Part shown: in pieces, positions 46,211 through 55,624 of the stretch
How the letters are laid out: each line of letters opens with the position of its first letter
Numbering within the stretch: position 1 is the first letter of the stretch
DNA from: Victivallales bacterium
GTDB taxonomy: Bacteria; Verrucomicrobiota; Lentisphaeria; Oligosphaerales; Oligosphaeraceae
Assembly: GCA_017617415.1 (NCBI GenBank)
Contig: JAFZWH010000091.1
Coordinates: 1 to 64,000, forward strand
Direction: 5' to 3'
Length of the DNA stretch: 64,000 nt
Program-made: the position numbers and the translations under genes
Notes under the pieces: model-generated
Databases searched by the model: none
Seen by the model: only the letters and a program-made list of their open reading frames with translations
What the model was told of the DNA's origin: nothing

Positions 46211-48631
46211 TCACGGCTTGGACAGAAAAATACGATTTGCATAGCGGACAGTCTCCATCGCGTCCCGTGCATAGTAGTCTGCGCCGATGGCGTCAGCGTA
46301 TTCCTGAGTGAGAACCGCCCCGCCGACCACGACTTTCGCGGGCACGCCCTTTTCACGCAACAACTTGATGGTCTCCGCCATGCTCACAACGGTAGTGGTC
46401 ATCAGCGCACTCAAGCCAATCAGACGGATCTTTTCGTCAATGGCAGTCTGAACGATGCGTTCTGGGGACACGTCCTTACCCAGATCCAGTACCTCGTAGC
46501 CGTAGTTTTCAAGCATCACTTTCACGATGTTCTTGCCGATGTCGTGAATATCGCCTTTGACCGTGGCAAGGATGATGCGACCTTTGGCTTGTCGGGCATT
46601 CCCCTGGAGAGTTTCCTTGATGACCTCAAACGCGGCTTGGGCCGCCTCAGCGCTCATCAGCAACTGCGGCAGGAAGACAGTCCCCTTTTCGAAGCCCTGC
46701 CCCACGCGATCCAGCGCGGGCACCAGTTCCTCGTTGATGATGTCCATCCCCACACGACCACTCTGCAACAACTCGCGTGTGGCTTCGGCGGCACGTCCGG
46801 TCACCCCACGTGCAACCGCCTCTCCCAGTGATAGCGTAGAACCGGAAGCGTTTTCGCCAGTGGTCTTGGGTGCATTGCCAACCGTCGGCGCACTCGTGCC
46901 AGGCGTGGCGTTCGCGTAAGCCTCGATGTATTCGGCGCAGTTGGGATCCAGTGCGGCCAGTGCACAGAATGCGCGGTACGAGGCCATCATCGCGGCGTTG
47001 TTTGGATTGATGATGGCGCAGGAAAGACCGTTTTGCAACGCCATTGTGAGGAAATGCGCATTCACAATCTCGCGCATCGGCAATCCAAAGGAGATATTGG
47101 AGACACCCAGAATCGTATTGCCATGCAATTCATCCCGCACGCGCCGGAGCGTCTCCAGGGTGACCAGCGCACTTCGCGCCTCGCTGGAGATGGTCATCGC
47201 CAGACAGTCTATGACGATATCTTTTCGCGGAACGCCATAGCGGTCAGCGGCTTCGTAGATGCGTTTCGCAATGGCGAGGCGACCGTCCGCATTGTCTGGA
47301 ATGCCCTGCTCGTCCAGCATCAGTGCGACCAGCACGCCGCCGTACTTGGCAACCAACGGAAAGACCTGTTCGATGACCTCCTGCTTGCCGTTGACCGAAT
47401 TGACCATCGGCTTGCCGTTGTAATGGCGCATCCCGCGCTCCAACGCCTCCCGGTTCGAGGTGTCAATCTGCAAAGGCAGTGTCAGAACACTCTGGAGGCG
47501 AGTGACAACCTCCTCCATCATCGCGGGTTCATCGATTTCCGGTAGGCCGACATTCACGTCCAGCACATGCGCGCCTGCGCCCTCCTGGTCGATCCCCTGC
47601 TGGAGAATATACTCGACGTCATGCTTGCGCAGTGCCTCCTTGAATTTCTTCTTGCCAGTGGGGTTGATGCGCTCGCCGATGATAATCGGTTTCTGACCGA
47701 TTTCCACGGCATGCGAGAAGGAGGAGACCACCGTGCGTGCCTTCTCGGTCGCAGGACGGAACGGCAGTTTCCTCACCGCCGCGACTTCGCGCACGATATG
47801 CTCCGGCGTTGTGCCGCAGCAGCCGCCGAAGACCTGGACTGGACATTCGGAGGCCATTTTGAAAATCTCCTCGGCGAACTCCTCGGGACCGACATCGAAG
47901 ACCGTCCGGCCATTCTCGGAGCGCGGAAGACCGGCGTTCGGATTCACGATGATGGGCAACGAGGAGATTTCCGCCATGCGTCGGACGATTGGCGCCATCT
48001 GCCGAGGTCCCATTCCGCAGTTCACGCCCAAGGCGTCCACATGCAGGCCTTCCAATAGCGCGACGGCGGAATCCACGTCTCCGCCGGTCGTCAGCTTCTC
48101 CTTCTGGTTGAAGGCAATCGTGGCCAACACCGGCAGGTCGCAGTTCTCCTTGGCGGCCACCACGGCGGCCTTCGCCTCATAGGGATCGTTCATCGTCTCG
48201 ATAAGCACCAAGTCCACGCCCGCCGCCACGCCAAGGCGCACGACCTCGCCGAAGATTTCAACCGCACGTTCGAAAGGCAAGTCGCCTACCGGTGGCAGCA
48301 TCTTTCCCGTCGGACCGATGTCCAGCGCGACATACGCATCCTCTCGGCCGGTGCGACGCATCGCTTCGCGCACATTCCCAACGGCGGCTGTAATTATTTC
48401 ATTTAAGTTATTGAATTTAAGTGAATTAGCACCAAATGTATTGGTATTGATGATGTCGCTGCCTGCCACAAGATATCCCGCATGCAGTTCAATGATGTCC
48501 TCTGGACGCGTGAGATTCCAAGTCTCGGGCAGTTCACCGCCCTTCAGTCCCTTCGCTTGAAGGATCGTGCCAGTTCCGCCATCACAGAAAAGCCACTCGC
48601 GACCAAGTCTTTTTCGTAAATCGTTTTTCAT
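46211..48631 (-). CDS. metH: cobalamin-dependent methionine synthase lacking the activation domain
   Basis: 806 residues from ATG 48631 (open frame to 48682). Homocysteine-binding domain with Zn ligands in 'GVNCGMGP' and 'VFGGCCGTTPEHI' (~204 and ~270), folate/pterin domain ('IIIGERINPTGKKKFKEALR', 'VLDVNVGLPEIDE'), cobalamin cap ('LQSGRVGMDIINEELVPALD') and B12-binding domain with 'GDIHDIGKNIV' near 693, where His ligates Co. The SAM-dependent reactivation domain of MetH (~330 residues in E. coli) is absent; a separate gene just upstream (48651-49304) encodes a related domain. A Gly/Thr/Ala-rich linker ('ATPGTSAPTVGNAPKTTGEN') separates folate and cap domains. Operon with metF. Confidence 0.93.
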   Translation of the reverse strand: MKNDLRKRLGREWLFCDGGTGTILQAKGLKGGELPETWNLTRPEDIIELHAGYLVAGSDIINTNTFGANSLKFNNLNEIITAAVGNVREAMRRTGREDAYVALDIGPTGKMLPPVGDLPFERAVEIFGEVVRLGVAAGVDLVLIETMNDPYEAKAAVVAAKENCDLPVLATIAFNQKEKLTTGGDVDSAVALLEGLHVDALGVNCGMGPRQMAPIVRRMAEISSLPIIVNPNAGLPRSENGRTVFDVGPEEFAEEIFKMASECPVQVFGGCCGTTPEHIVREVAAVRKLPFRPATEKARTVVSSFSHAVEIGQKPIIIGERINPTGKKKFKEALRKHDVEYILQQGIDQEGAGAHVLDVNVGLPEIDEPAMMEEVVTRLQSVLTLPLQIDTSNREALERGMRHYNGKPMVNSVNGKQEVIEQVFPLVAKYGGVLVALMLDEQGIPDNADGRLAIAKRIYEAADRYGVPRKDIVIDCLAMTISSEARSALVTLETLRRVRDELHGNTILGVSNISFGLPMREIVNAHFLTMALQNGLSCAIINPNNAAMMASYRAFCALAALDPNCAEYIEAYANATPGTSAPTVGNAPKTTGENASGSTLSLGEAVARGVTGRAAEATRELLQSGRVGMDIINEELVPALDRVGQGFEKGTVFLPQLLMSAEAAQAAFEVIKETLQGNARQAKGRIILATVKGDIHDIGKNIVKVMLENYGYEVLDLGKDVSPERIVQTAIDEKIRLIGLSALMTTTVVSMAETIKLLREKGVPAKVVVGGAVLTQEYADAIGADYYARDAMETVRYANRIFLSKP

Positions 48632-48650
48632 ACTCTTGCCAACAAATTGC

Positions 48651-49304
48651 TCATGCTCGGAACTGACAATCAGGACAACCACAGCGCTCGCAGGGATGAT
48701 TGACTAGCGACTCCGATACCTCGCCATGACACAAACCGACCACTGCCGTGACCGATTTCGAAGGCGTCATCAAAAGAGAATCCAGCAGACACACGCCTAG
48801 GAGCTTCGGAGTATTCAAAATGCGGATGAAGTCACGCTGGTGCTCCAGGGAGAAATCCCCATAGCCTGGAGAGAAGCGCGGGCGGCAGACAAGCCCACGC
48901 GCCTGGGCAGCAGACACGATTTCGGCGTTAAGCTGGTCGCATACCTCCTCCACCAGCGCCGCTCCCGCCGCCTGATAGATGACTGCCTCGCTCATCCGCC
49001 GAACTTCCGCCTGGCGAATTAGACGGTCCACTTCCGCGCCAATCGTAGCCGCCATCATGCAGACTTCATGACAATTCTGTAGATTTTTCGCCAAATCACG
49101 ACTTTTAACAACAATTCCGGCAAAATGCAGAATCCCCTCGTCCATGCATTCCAGCGGAAAATACTGGTGTGTCGTGCGGGGTTCGGCGACTTCCTGAAGC
49201 TGTGCCACGCACTCCTCCACCATCATCGACACCTCTGCGGAGGGCTCGCCTCCGCAGTAGCCGAGGTAACGAAAGACTTCCTTGCGTGGAATGTCGGGCG
49301 TCAT
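48651..49304 (-). CDS. methionine synthase activation-domain protein (stand-alone)
   Basis: 217 residues. 'RFSPGYGDFSLEHQRDFIRI' and 'LMTPSKSVTAVVGL' correspond to the SAM- and cobalamin-contact motifs of the MetH activation domain ('RxxPGYP' and 'PxxSVSG'). The C-terminal Cys cluster 'CERCGCPDCQFRA' and the N-terminal helical part are typical of free-standing versions known from Thermotoga-type split methionine synthases. The ATG overlaps the metF stop by four bases (ATGA), and its stop is 19 bases from metH. It presumably supports reductive methylation of oxidised cob(II)alamin on MetH with SAM. Confidence 0.85.
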   Translation of the reverse strand: MTPDIPRKEVFRYLGYCGGEPSAEVSMMVEECVAQLQEVAEPRTTHQYFPLECMDEGILHFAGIVVKSRDLAKNLQNCHEVCMMAATIGAEVDRLIRQAEVRRMSEAVIYQAAGAALVEEVCDQLNAEIVSAAQARGLVCRPRFSPGYGDFSLEHQRDFIRILNTPKLLGVCLLDSLLMTPSKSVTAVVGLCHGEVSESLVNHPCERCGCPDCQFRA

Positions 49305-50161
49305 TTCCAGATATCCGAGAGATTGCTGAGGATTCCAGCGGCGATTTCAGGCTTGTTCATTGTATAGACATGGATATGCTTCACGCCGTTAGCCACCAAG
49401 TCGATGATCTGATCGGAGGCATAGACGATGCCGGCCTGCTTCATTGCGCCAGGGCGATCCCCAAAATGGTCCACCATCGCTCGGAAGCGCTGAGGGACAT
49501 TGCTGGCGGAGAGGTGGATTGCCCGTTCGACCTGCTTGGCATTGGTGATGGGCATGATACCCGCCAACACCGGCACGGTGATTCCGCGTTCTCTGATACG
49601 ATAGAGGAAATTATAGAAGATGTTGTTGTCGAAGAACATTTGAGTCGTCAGGAAAGAGAGCCCCGCATCCACCTTGTCCTTCAGATGCGCGATGTCATCC
49701 ACCTTGTGAGGGGTGTCAGGATGGCCTTCCGGATAGCAGGCTCCGCCGAGGCAGAAATCACCCTGACGTTTGATGTCCTGGATGAGTTCATAGGCATAGT
49801 GGTAGTCTTGCGATGGACTTCCACCATCGGGGATATCACCGCGCAATGCCATGATGTTTTCCAGCCCGCGTTCTTGGAACTTGCGAACCATCGTCGCGAC
49901 GTGCTCACGCGTAGAGGAAACACAAGTAAGGTGCGGCAGCATCGTGATGCCATAGTTGCGCTGGAGATTGTCCGCGATATCCACAGTGAACTCGCTGGTC
50001 CCCCCGCCTGCACCATAGGTCACGCTCATGAAATCCGGCTTCAGCTGCGCAATCGCCTCGGTCGCGGCGGAAATCGTCGCGAAGCCGTCCGCCTTCTTCG
50101 GCGGGAAGACCTCGAAGGAAATGGTGACCTTGTCTTGCTGAAGTATTTCGCTGATTTTCAT
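49301..50161 (-). CDS. metF: methylenetetrahydrofolate reductase
   Basis: 286 residues from ATG 50161 (open frame to 50203). TIM-barrel flavoenzyme: 'VTISFEVFPPKKADGF' at the N-terminus, 'FMSVTYGAGG', 'HLTCVSSTREHVATMV', 'LALRGDIP'-like 'IMALRGDIPDGG', 'KVDAGLSFLTTQMFFDNNIF' and 'VPVLAGIMPITNAKQVERAI'. Reduces 5,10-methylene-THF to 5-methyl-THF, the methyl donor for the MetH encoded in the same operon. No SAM or cobalamin riboswitch was found in its leader. Confidence 0.95.
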   Translation of the reverse strand: MKISEILQQDKVTISFEVFPPKKADGFATISAATEAIAQLKPDFMSVTYGAGGGTSEFTVDIADNLQRNYGITMLPHLTCVSSTREHVATMVRKFQERGLENIMALRGDIPDGGSPSQDYHYAYELIQDIKRQGDFCLGGACYPEGHPDTPHKVDDIAHLKDKVDAGLSFLTTQMFFDNNIFYNFLYRIRERGITVPVLAGIMPITNAKQVERAIHLSASNVPQRFRAMVDHFGDRPGAMKQAGIVYASDQIIDLVANGVKHIHVYTMNKPEIAAGILSNLSDIWK

Positions 50162-50369
50162 AAAAATGCGTCGGTTGAGAGAGTCACTACAATTCTGCAA
50201 CACCTAAAAGTTTGCAGGGCGAGTGAGAAACTATGCAAATGCCATTTGAAACACTGATGACGGTAAAAATGGCAAAGTGGGAAAGCTCGGAGAGGCTAGT
50301 TCTTCTAGAATTTCTGAATCTTTAAGAGTTTATAAACACTATGGAATGTTTTTCCGCAGGCAGAAAAAC

Positions 50370-50398
50370 TTTAACCATACAGTTGTGAATTCTATAAT
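50370..50398 (+). promoter_or_regulatory. candidate promoter for the large DUF6067 gene
   Basis: TTTAAC, a 17-base spacer and a perfect TATAAT at 50393-50398, in the 533-bp gap between divergent metF (start 50161) and the + strand gene (start 50695). It would leave an untranslated leader of about 290 bases. No gene is visible in the gap. Confidence 0.4.
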
Positions 50399-50694
50399 AT
50401 AATCTGCGGCAAGATTGTTGAAGCCGACATACCTTACGGAAATGTCCCGTGAATCCCACATCCCCCTCGGGCAATCGCAGGAATCTCATGCCCGGAAGCC
50501 CATTCATCCCTCGCCCTTGGAACGGGTGGTTTCATAACCATTCCACATTCCTTATTATTCTTCAGACCGTGCGGATAAAATTTAATAGGAAGAATTATCT
50601 TATCGAAGTTTTCGCAATTTATGACCACTCCACGGTCGCCATCCATTACAGCGGGAATGTCACCACATTCTCCTTTTCACTCCATTCCAGAGAT

Positions 50695-53600
50695 ATGCGA
50701 TTCCTTTTTTGGATTTTTCTGCTCCCGATGCTTCTTGCCGCTGCCCCAACCATGAAACGCGATTTCACGCCAGCTGTGGCTTTGGGCAGTCACGGAATGG
50801 ATTTCCCAGCAGAAAAACTCTTTGGACAGAAAGGGACAATTCTGGCCAAATTTCAACAGAACCAGCCAGCTTCTGCAGAACGCGCCAACCGCGCCATCTT
50901 CACCCTGCGTTGCCACTCACGCCTCCAATTCGGTCTCGCCTATATTCCCAATAATTCTCGGAAATTCCTTTTCCACTTTGGCGACCAAGACGCGCAGTTC
51001 TATCACGAACTCCCCGACGAGTTCGATTTTGGTCATGACTACACCGCCGCCATCACCTGGGACGGCGCACTCGTGAGGCTCTATCTTGACGGGCGGCTCC
51101 TTGTGGAATCTCCCCAGCCCGTTCCCGTGGAGAAACTCGACGCCCTTCATCTGGGGCCGTATCGCGACGACTGGATTGCGGTCAACCCCTGGGCAGATGA
51201 CACGCTCTTCCAGCAGCTCCTCTGCTTTGACGAGGCACTTTCTCCTGCCGAAATCGCCACGCTCTCCGGCTCCACGCCCACACCATCATGGCAGGAGTAT
51301 CAGACGCAACTTGTCATTCCTATCCAGGACTCCGATGCGATTGACTGGTCCTGCGCCGCCTCTCTGCCAGAACTAGTCTCCCTGAACTCGCGCGCACCTG
51401 GCTTCACCTCGCCGGACGGACGGTTCTTGCTCGCCGCCACCCCCGATGCGCTGCACTTCTCCTTCGAGTATGTCATTCCAGCAGGCAACACCGTCGCCGT
51501 CGGACAGCCCCGTACGGCGGAGAGCGAACCCGAGGTCTGGGGTAGCGAGTCCTTTGAATTCTATGTGAATCATGCTGACCACAACTATCGCTTTGCGGGC
51601 AACGTGGCTGGTGGCTATGCGGAGAACCGTGACAACGACGCTGAATGGAATGGCGCCTGGACCTACGAGAGCCATCTGGAGATGCAAATTGACAACTCGC
51701 AACGCTGGCGTGGCGAGGCCGCCATCCCCTGGAGCACGTTGGATACCGCAAGCAACCCCGAGAACATGGAGTGCTGCCTCGCCCGTACTTGGTGCCTGCC
51801 AGACTACACCGCCGCCACCGTCCTCTACGGGAATCCCGCCGAGGACTCCTACAACCAGCCCAGCCGCTACGCCAAAGTGCGTTTCGCCTACGGTGCGCCT
51901 GTCGTCCAGCAAATCTCTCGCGAGAATCCCGAACGCGGGGAATTCCGTCAGAAGATGCGCTTCGCGTCCCCGCAGGATGCCACTGTTGAATACCAAGTGG
52001 ATCTGCTTCGGGAGGATGGTCTTGCACAGCCCCTTCCACTCTACCGCCGTACACTTGACCTTCAGGCGAACACTCCTGTTGAAATCGCGGTCACCGCCCG
52101 CATTCCCTCTGACACCTATGATCTTCTGCGTTATCGGCTCATTGACCTCACCTCACACTCGCCTCTCGCCTCCGACCTCTCACCTCTCACCTCTAACCTC
52201 ACCCCTCTCACCTCTAACCTCTCACCTTCAACCTCTCCCCGCTCACCTTTACTACAGTGTCTGGCGCCCTTCACCCTCAACCAAGTCCCGATTGAACTCA
52301 AGCCGCACTACCTCTCCTGCTCCATCGACGTCATTGTCCAGCCGGCCCTCCTGCAAAAACTCTCCGGCGGCGCAACCGAATTCGAGCTCGTCCTCACTAT
52401 GCCCAACGGCACCGAATTGCTCCGCCAGCCGCTTGACGGCGAGACGATGAGCTTGCCCTTCGATCCACACTCCCCTGCTGGGAAATACACCGTAACAATT
52501 TTTACCGCAAGTGGTAAAGAAATCACCGCAGCAGCTCTGGACTACCCCGGGCTTGGCGAATGGAATACCGCGGAATTCCCCACCGACATCGTGCTGCCGC
52601 CCTTCACCCCGCTGGAATACGACAAGACCACCAGTCGCCTGTCGATGTGGGGCCGCGCCTACGACTACGGCGGCGGACCACTGCCCACGCAAATCACCAC
52701 GCAGGAGCAGGAGTGTTTCCTCGCCTCTCCGCAACTCATCGCCAACGGCGTACCGCTGGAAGTCGCCACTTCCTTCAGCTTCCCCATCAAACAAAAAAGA
52801 AACGCCACCCATGCGGAAATGGGCGGTGCAACGAGGTTTTCAGATGGCTCGGTGCTCTCCACGTCCGAACTCTTCATCGAATACGACGGCGTGGCATACC
52901 ACCGCCTCAGGCTCAACGCCGAAAGCGATTTGCAGGATATCACTCTGCGCTTCACTCTCGCTCCCGAAATCGCCAAATACCTCCACGCCTCCGTCAACAC
53001 CACCTGGGGCAGCAAACTCACTCGCGTCGTGCCGGAAGGGCACTCCGAGTACCAGTTCTATCCGATGTTCTGGATCGGCATGGAGGACAAGGGCCTCTGC
53101 TTCTTTACCGAACACCACAACGGCTGGACGGGCGACTCCAACGCAGTCTTCACCATCGACCGTTCCGCCGAGCAGGCCATCCTTGAAATCCACTTGCGCA
53201 AGACTCTCGCAAAAGGCGAGGCCTTCGACTTCGAGCTGGGCATCTGCGCAACGCCCGTCAAGCCACCGCATCCCCTTGCGCCGCTGGTCATCCGCGGAGA
53301 CGAATATGTCGCCCCCATGAGCCGCCCCGGCCACCTCCCCGTGGTCCACTCCTCCGAATACCGAGTGCCCTACCCCCACGACATCGACTGCCCCTTTGCC
53401 GACCTCCCCGCTCTCGGCCGCTCACCCGCCGATGCGACCTACCGCGAGGCGCTGAAGCAGCGCGACGCCGCTGGAAACTACGCCGTGGTTTACCTCGACT
53501 CCCGTTGCCTCTCCGACCAGTACCCCGAGATCGCGGCCTTCCGCGAAGAGTGGCAGAACACCCCGCGTGTCGCGCTGGACTACCTCTCCGAGGGTGCCAA

Positions 53601-54609
53601 ATACCAAGTCTTCACCTGCTGCCCGACCACCGGTGCCAACGCATTCTTCCAATTGAAACTTAAGGAGTTGCTGAAACGATTTGATTTCGACGGCGTGTAT
53701 TTCGACTTCGCGCTGATGGATGTCTGCAACAACCACCGACACGGCTGTAACGAACATTGGCCAATTCTCGCCACTCGCGAGTTCTACCGCCGCGTCGCGC
53801 TCCTCCTCCACCAGCTCGGCAAGCCGGAGCCGATCATCCAGCTCCACAACACCGACGCCGTCCAACTGCCCGCCATGAACTTCGCGACCATGCTCTTCAA
53901 CGGCGAGCACATCCGACAGGCCTCGACACCCATGCTCCACAACGGCAGGGACTTGCTGGACAACTACGGCATCGAGATGTTCGCCACCGAACTCTCCAGC
54001 CTCCCCTTCGGACTCACCAACGCAGTCTATCTCCCAGCCGACGTCCTCCTTCCCGAAAACGGCGGCGGCAAGGAGAAACCCGAGCTATACGTCTTCCGCA
54101 TGACTCAGGCCGGACTCGCCGGAACCCTTCCCCACAACACCATGCTCGCCCAAGACCGAGTACATTATGGTCTGCTGGACAAAGTCTTCCGCATCTACGA
54201 GGCCTTCGGCGTCCCACAGGCGCAATTCCACGGCTACTGGACGAAGCCCGTCGCCGTCACAGACGCCCATGGCATCTACATAAGTTGCTACACCGCAGAG
54301 GATCGTTCGCGTGTGCTGGCAGTCATCTCGCATATCGCCAAGGACCACGATGACCAGGAGTTCTCCGTCACCTTCGACTGGCCGAAGCTCGGCATCACCA
54401 CCGCCCTCCCCCACGCCAACGAACGCCTCACATCTCCCGATCCAGAATATCAGGAACTCTATCAGATACGCGCTGAAAAGCAGGTGGACGCAAGGCGAGC
54501 GCCACTCGACCTCGGAGACTTCGGCTGCGAAATCCTCGGCTGGGACGGAAACACCCTCCGCCTCAGCCTGAAGCACCACTGCTTCGCCATCGTCGAACTC
54601 ACGCCGTAA
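50695..54609 (+). CDS. very large secreted DUF6067/GH123-like glycoside hydrolase with LamG- and CBM9-like modules
   Basis: 1304 residues from ATG 50695, which begins a signal peptide ('RFLFWIFLLPMLLAAAP'). The frame is open back to 50449 but that part is not signal-like. Residues ~20-200: concanavalin/LamG-type fold ('VRLYLDGRLLVESPQPVPVE'). ~205-385: CBM9-like domain ('SEPEVWGSESFEFYVNHADH', 'GEAAIPWSTLD'). ~400-490: beta domain ending in a Ser/Pro/Leu linker coded by 7-base repeats. ~630-1300: DUF6067-type region ('YPMFWIGMEDKGLCFFTEHH', 'RFDFDGVYFDFALMDVCNNH'), a TIM-barrel related to GH123. The DGVYFD strand probably carries catalytic Asp. The substrate is perhaps a host or plant glycan. 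Confidence 0.8.
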   Translation: MRFLFWIFLLPMLLAAAPTMKRDFTPAVALGSHGMDFPAEKLFGQKGTILAKFQQNQPASAERANRAIFTLRCHSRLQFGLAYIPNNSRKFLFHFGDQDAQFYHELPDEFDFGHDYTAAITWDGALVRLYLDGRLLVESPQPVPVEKLDALHLGPYRDDWIAVNPWADDTLFQQLLCFDEALSPAEIATLSGSTPTPSWQEYQTQLVIPIQDSDAIDWSCAASLPELVSLNSRAPGFTSPDGRFLLAATPDALHFSFEYVIPAGNTVAVGQPRTAESEPEVWGSESFEFYVNHADHNYRFAGNVAGGYAENRDNDAEWNGAWTYESHLEMQIDNSQRWRGEAAIPWSTLDTASNPENMECCLARTWCLPDYTAATVLYGNPAEDSYNQPSRYAKVRFAYGAPVVQQISRENPERGEFRQKMRFASPQDATVEYQVDLLREDGLAQPLPLYRRTLDLQANTPVEIAVTARIPSDTYDLLRYRLIDLTSHSPLASDLSPLTSNLTPLTSNLSPSTSPRSPLLQCLAPFTLNQVPIELKPHYLSCSIDVIVQPALLQKLSGGATEFELVLTMPNGTELLRQPLDGETMSLPFDPHSPAGKYTVTIFTASGKEITAAALDYPGLGEWNTAEFPTDIVLPPFTPLEYDKTTSRLSMWGRAYDYGGGPLPTQITTQEQECFLASPQLIANGVPLEVATSFSFPIKQKRNATHAEMGGATRFSDGSVLSTSELFIEYDGVAYHRLRLNAESDLQDITLRFTLAPEIAKYLHASVNTTWGSKLTRVVPEGHSEYQFYPMFWIGMEDKGLCFFTEHHNGWTGDSNAVFTIDRSAEQAILEIHLRKTLAKGEAFDFELGICATPVKPPHPLAPLVIRGDEYVAPMSRPGHLPVVHSSEYRVPYPHDIDCPFADLPALGRSPADATYREALKQRDAAGNYAVVYLDSRCLSDQYPEIAAFREEWQNTPRVALDYLSEGAKYQVFTCCPTTGANAFFQLKLKELLKRFDFDGVYFDFALMDVCNNHRHGCNEHWPILATREFYRRVALLLHQLGKPEPIIQLHNTDAVQLPAMNFATMLFNGEHIRQASTPMLHNGRDLLDNYGIEMFATELSSLPFGLTNAVYLPADVLLPENGGGKEKPELYVFRMTQAGLAGTLPHNTMLAQDRVHYGLLDKVFRIYEAFGVPQAQFHGYWTKPVAVTDAHGIYISCYTAEDRSRVLAVISHIAKDHDDQEFSVTFDWPKLGITTALPHANERLTSPDPEYQELYQIRAEKQVDARRAPLDLGDFGCEILGWDGNTLRLSLKHHCFAIVELTP
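52161..52247 (+). repeat. in-frame 7-bp repeat array inside the DUF6067 gene
   Basis: Twelve consecutive heptamers (GCCTCTC, ACCTCTC, ACCTCTA, ACCTCAC and similar) plus ACC, total 84 bases, a multiple of 21. They encode a Ser/Leu/Pro/Thr linker at about residues 489-517 in which 'TSNLTPL' or 'TSNLSP' recurs every seven residues. The units are the same as in the intergenic array at 25897-25930. Confidence 0.8.
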
Positions 54610-54660
54610 TGGAAAGAATACGCTGTATTCCCAAAGAGGGAATCTAAAGGCTGGGCTTTT

Positions 54661-55051
54661 CAGCTGCGAAGCAGCCAGCGCACGGAGTGCGCGACTATGC
54701 ATAACCGCCTGCAAGCGAAACATATTGGTCGCGCAGTTGGCGGTGCCCCGTCGCCCAATGCTACGCCCGATAAGGGCGCGATGACACCTTGCAGCTGCGA
54801 AGCAGCCAGCGCACGGAGTGCGCGACTATGCATAACCGCCTGCAAGCGACCAGAATGGTCGCGCAGCTGGCGGTGCCCCGTCGCCCAATGCTGCGCCCGA
54901 TAAGGGCGCGATGACACCTTTCAGCTACGAAGCAGCCAGCGCACGGAGTGCGCGACTATGCATAACCGCCTGCAAGCGACCAGAATGGTCGCGCAGCTGG
55001 CGGGCCGCCAACGCCAGAATCCTGCGCCCGATAAGGGCGCGATGACACCTT
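54661..55051 (+). repeat. three tandem copies of a ~130-bp structured repeat
   Basis: Copies begin at 54661, 54792 and 54922 with CAGCTRCGAAGCAGCCAGCG and end with GGGCGCGATGACACCTT. Each copy contains several short stems: GCGCAC-GGA-GTGCGC, GCGACC-AGAAT-GGTCGC (copies 2 and 3) and CGCCC-GATAA-GGGCG. The third copy diverges in its middle. The array lies between the DUF6067 gene and the AT-rich restriction/TIR operon. The frames through it are Arg/Ala-rich and not convincing as protein. It could be a structured RNA array, a REP-like element or an integration hot-spot. Confidence 0.75.
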
Positions 55052-55624
55052 GCCCCAGAACCCCATGCAACATGTCCCAGTTCGGTCTCCCTCGTGGGGA
55101 ACACAGCGAAAGAATATTGCTTATAGAATTTTGTCAAAAATATAGAATTTTTGACTGTTTTATTTGGCAAATTTCAAAAGTCATATTATCTTACTAGAAA
55201 ACTCGGCATTTCAGCCGTTGCCAAGTGACGGTTTGGACGGTTGAACAACTCCTCGCGGACGTCAGGTGCTTAATGTCGGAAAACGCCAAAGCACGGGCAA
55301 AGAAGGCGGATAAATGAACTGCAATTGACTTCATACAAGCATGTCAAATGTTTTAAAATCGCACTATCGGCCTTCCACTATCAAATCGCTGAGAACCTCT
55401 GCATCGGATAGGAGAAAAACACCCTTAAAATATTTTGTGTGACGAATTTCGTTTTTAACAGGCAGACTCGTAAAACTGTGCTAACTTAATCAATTGTTCG
55501 GCTTCACTTATTGCTCACTGATTTCAAATTTGACATGAGACATAGATGTTGCCCTATGTAATCCACAGTTCTTTTCACAAGACATTGGATTTTAGACAGT
55601 AAAATGGTTTTTAAATAACATAAA
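55052..55624. other. 573-bp AT-rich intergenic region at the island boundary
   Basis: No gene is visible. It includes a perfect 9-bp inverted repeat GTCAAAAAT-ATAGA-ATTTTTGAC at 55133-55155, which may be a terminator or operator. Base composition falls sharply from here to about 62.0 kb, marking the left edge of an apparently acquired segment. A TTGACA at 55530-55535 followed by TATGTA at 55555-55560 (19-base spacing) is a weak promoter candidate. The same interval contains ACATAG/CTATGT arms that could be an operator. Confidence 0.5.
55530..55560 (+). promoter_or_regulatory. weak promoter candidate for the restriction/TIR operon
   Basis: Perfect -35 TTGACA, 19-base spacer, TATGTA. It is 65 bases before the ATG at 55625 and is overlapped by a short inverted repeat (ACATAG...CTATGT) that a repressor could use. 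Confidence 0.3.

Noticed and set aside
50162-50450. SAM or cobalamin riboswitch before metF
   Set aside because: No AGGGC...GG core or B12 box on the minus strand upstream of metF.
50449-50694. N-terminal extension of the DUF6067 protein
   Set aside because: The frame is open, but the ATG at 50695 starts a clear signal peptide and the extension has no feature and only a GTG start without Shine-Dalgarno.
54661-55051. CRISPR array
   Set aside because: Units are ~130 bp and directly adjacent, with no unique spacers and no cas genes nearby.
54661-55051. Integron attC array
   Set aside because: Repeated units have stems, but the core GTTRRRY/RYYYAAC sites could not be found and no integrase or cassettes are present.
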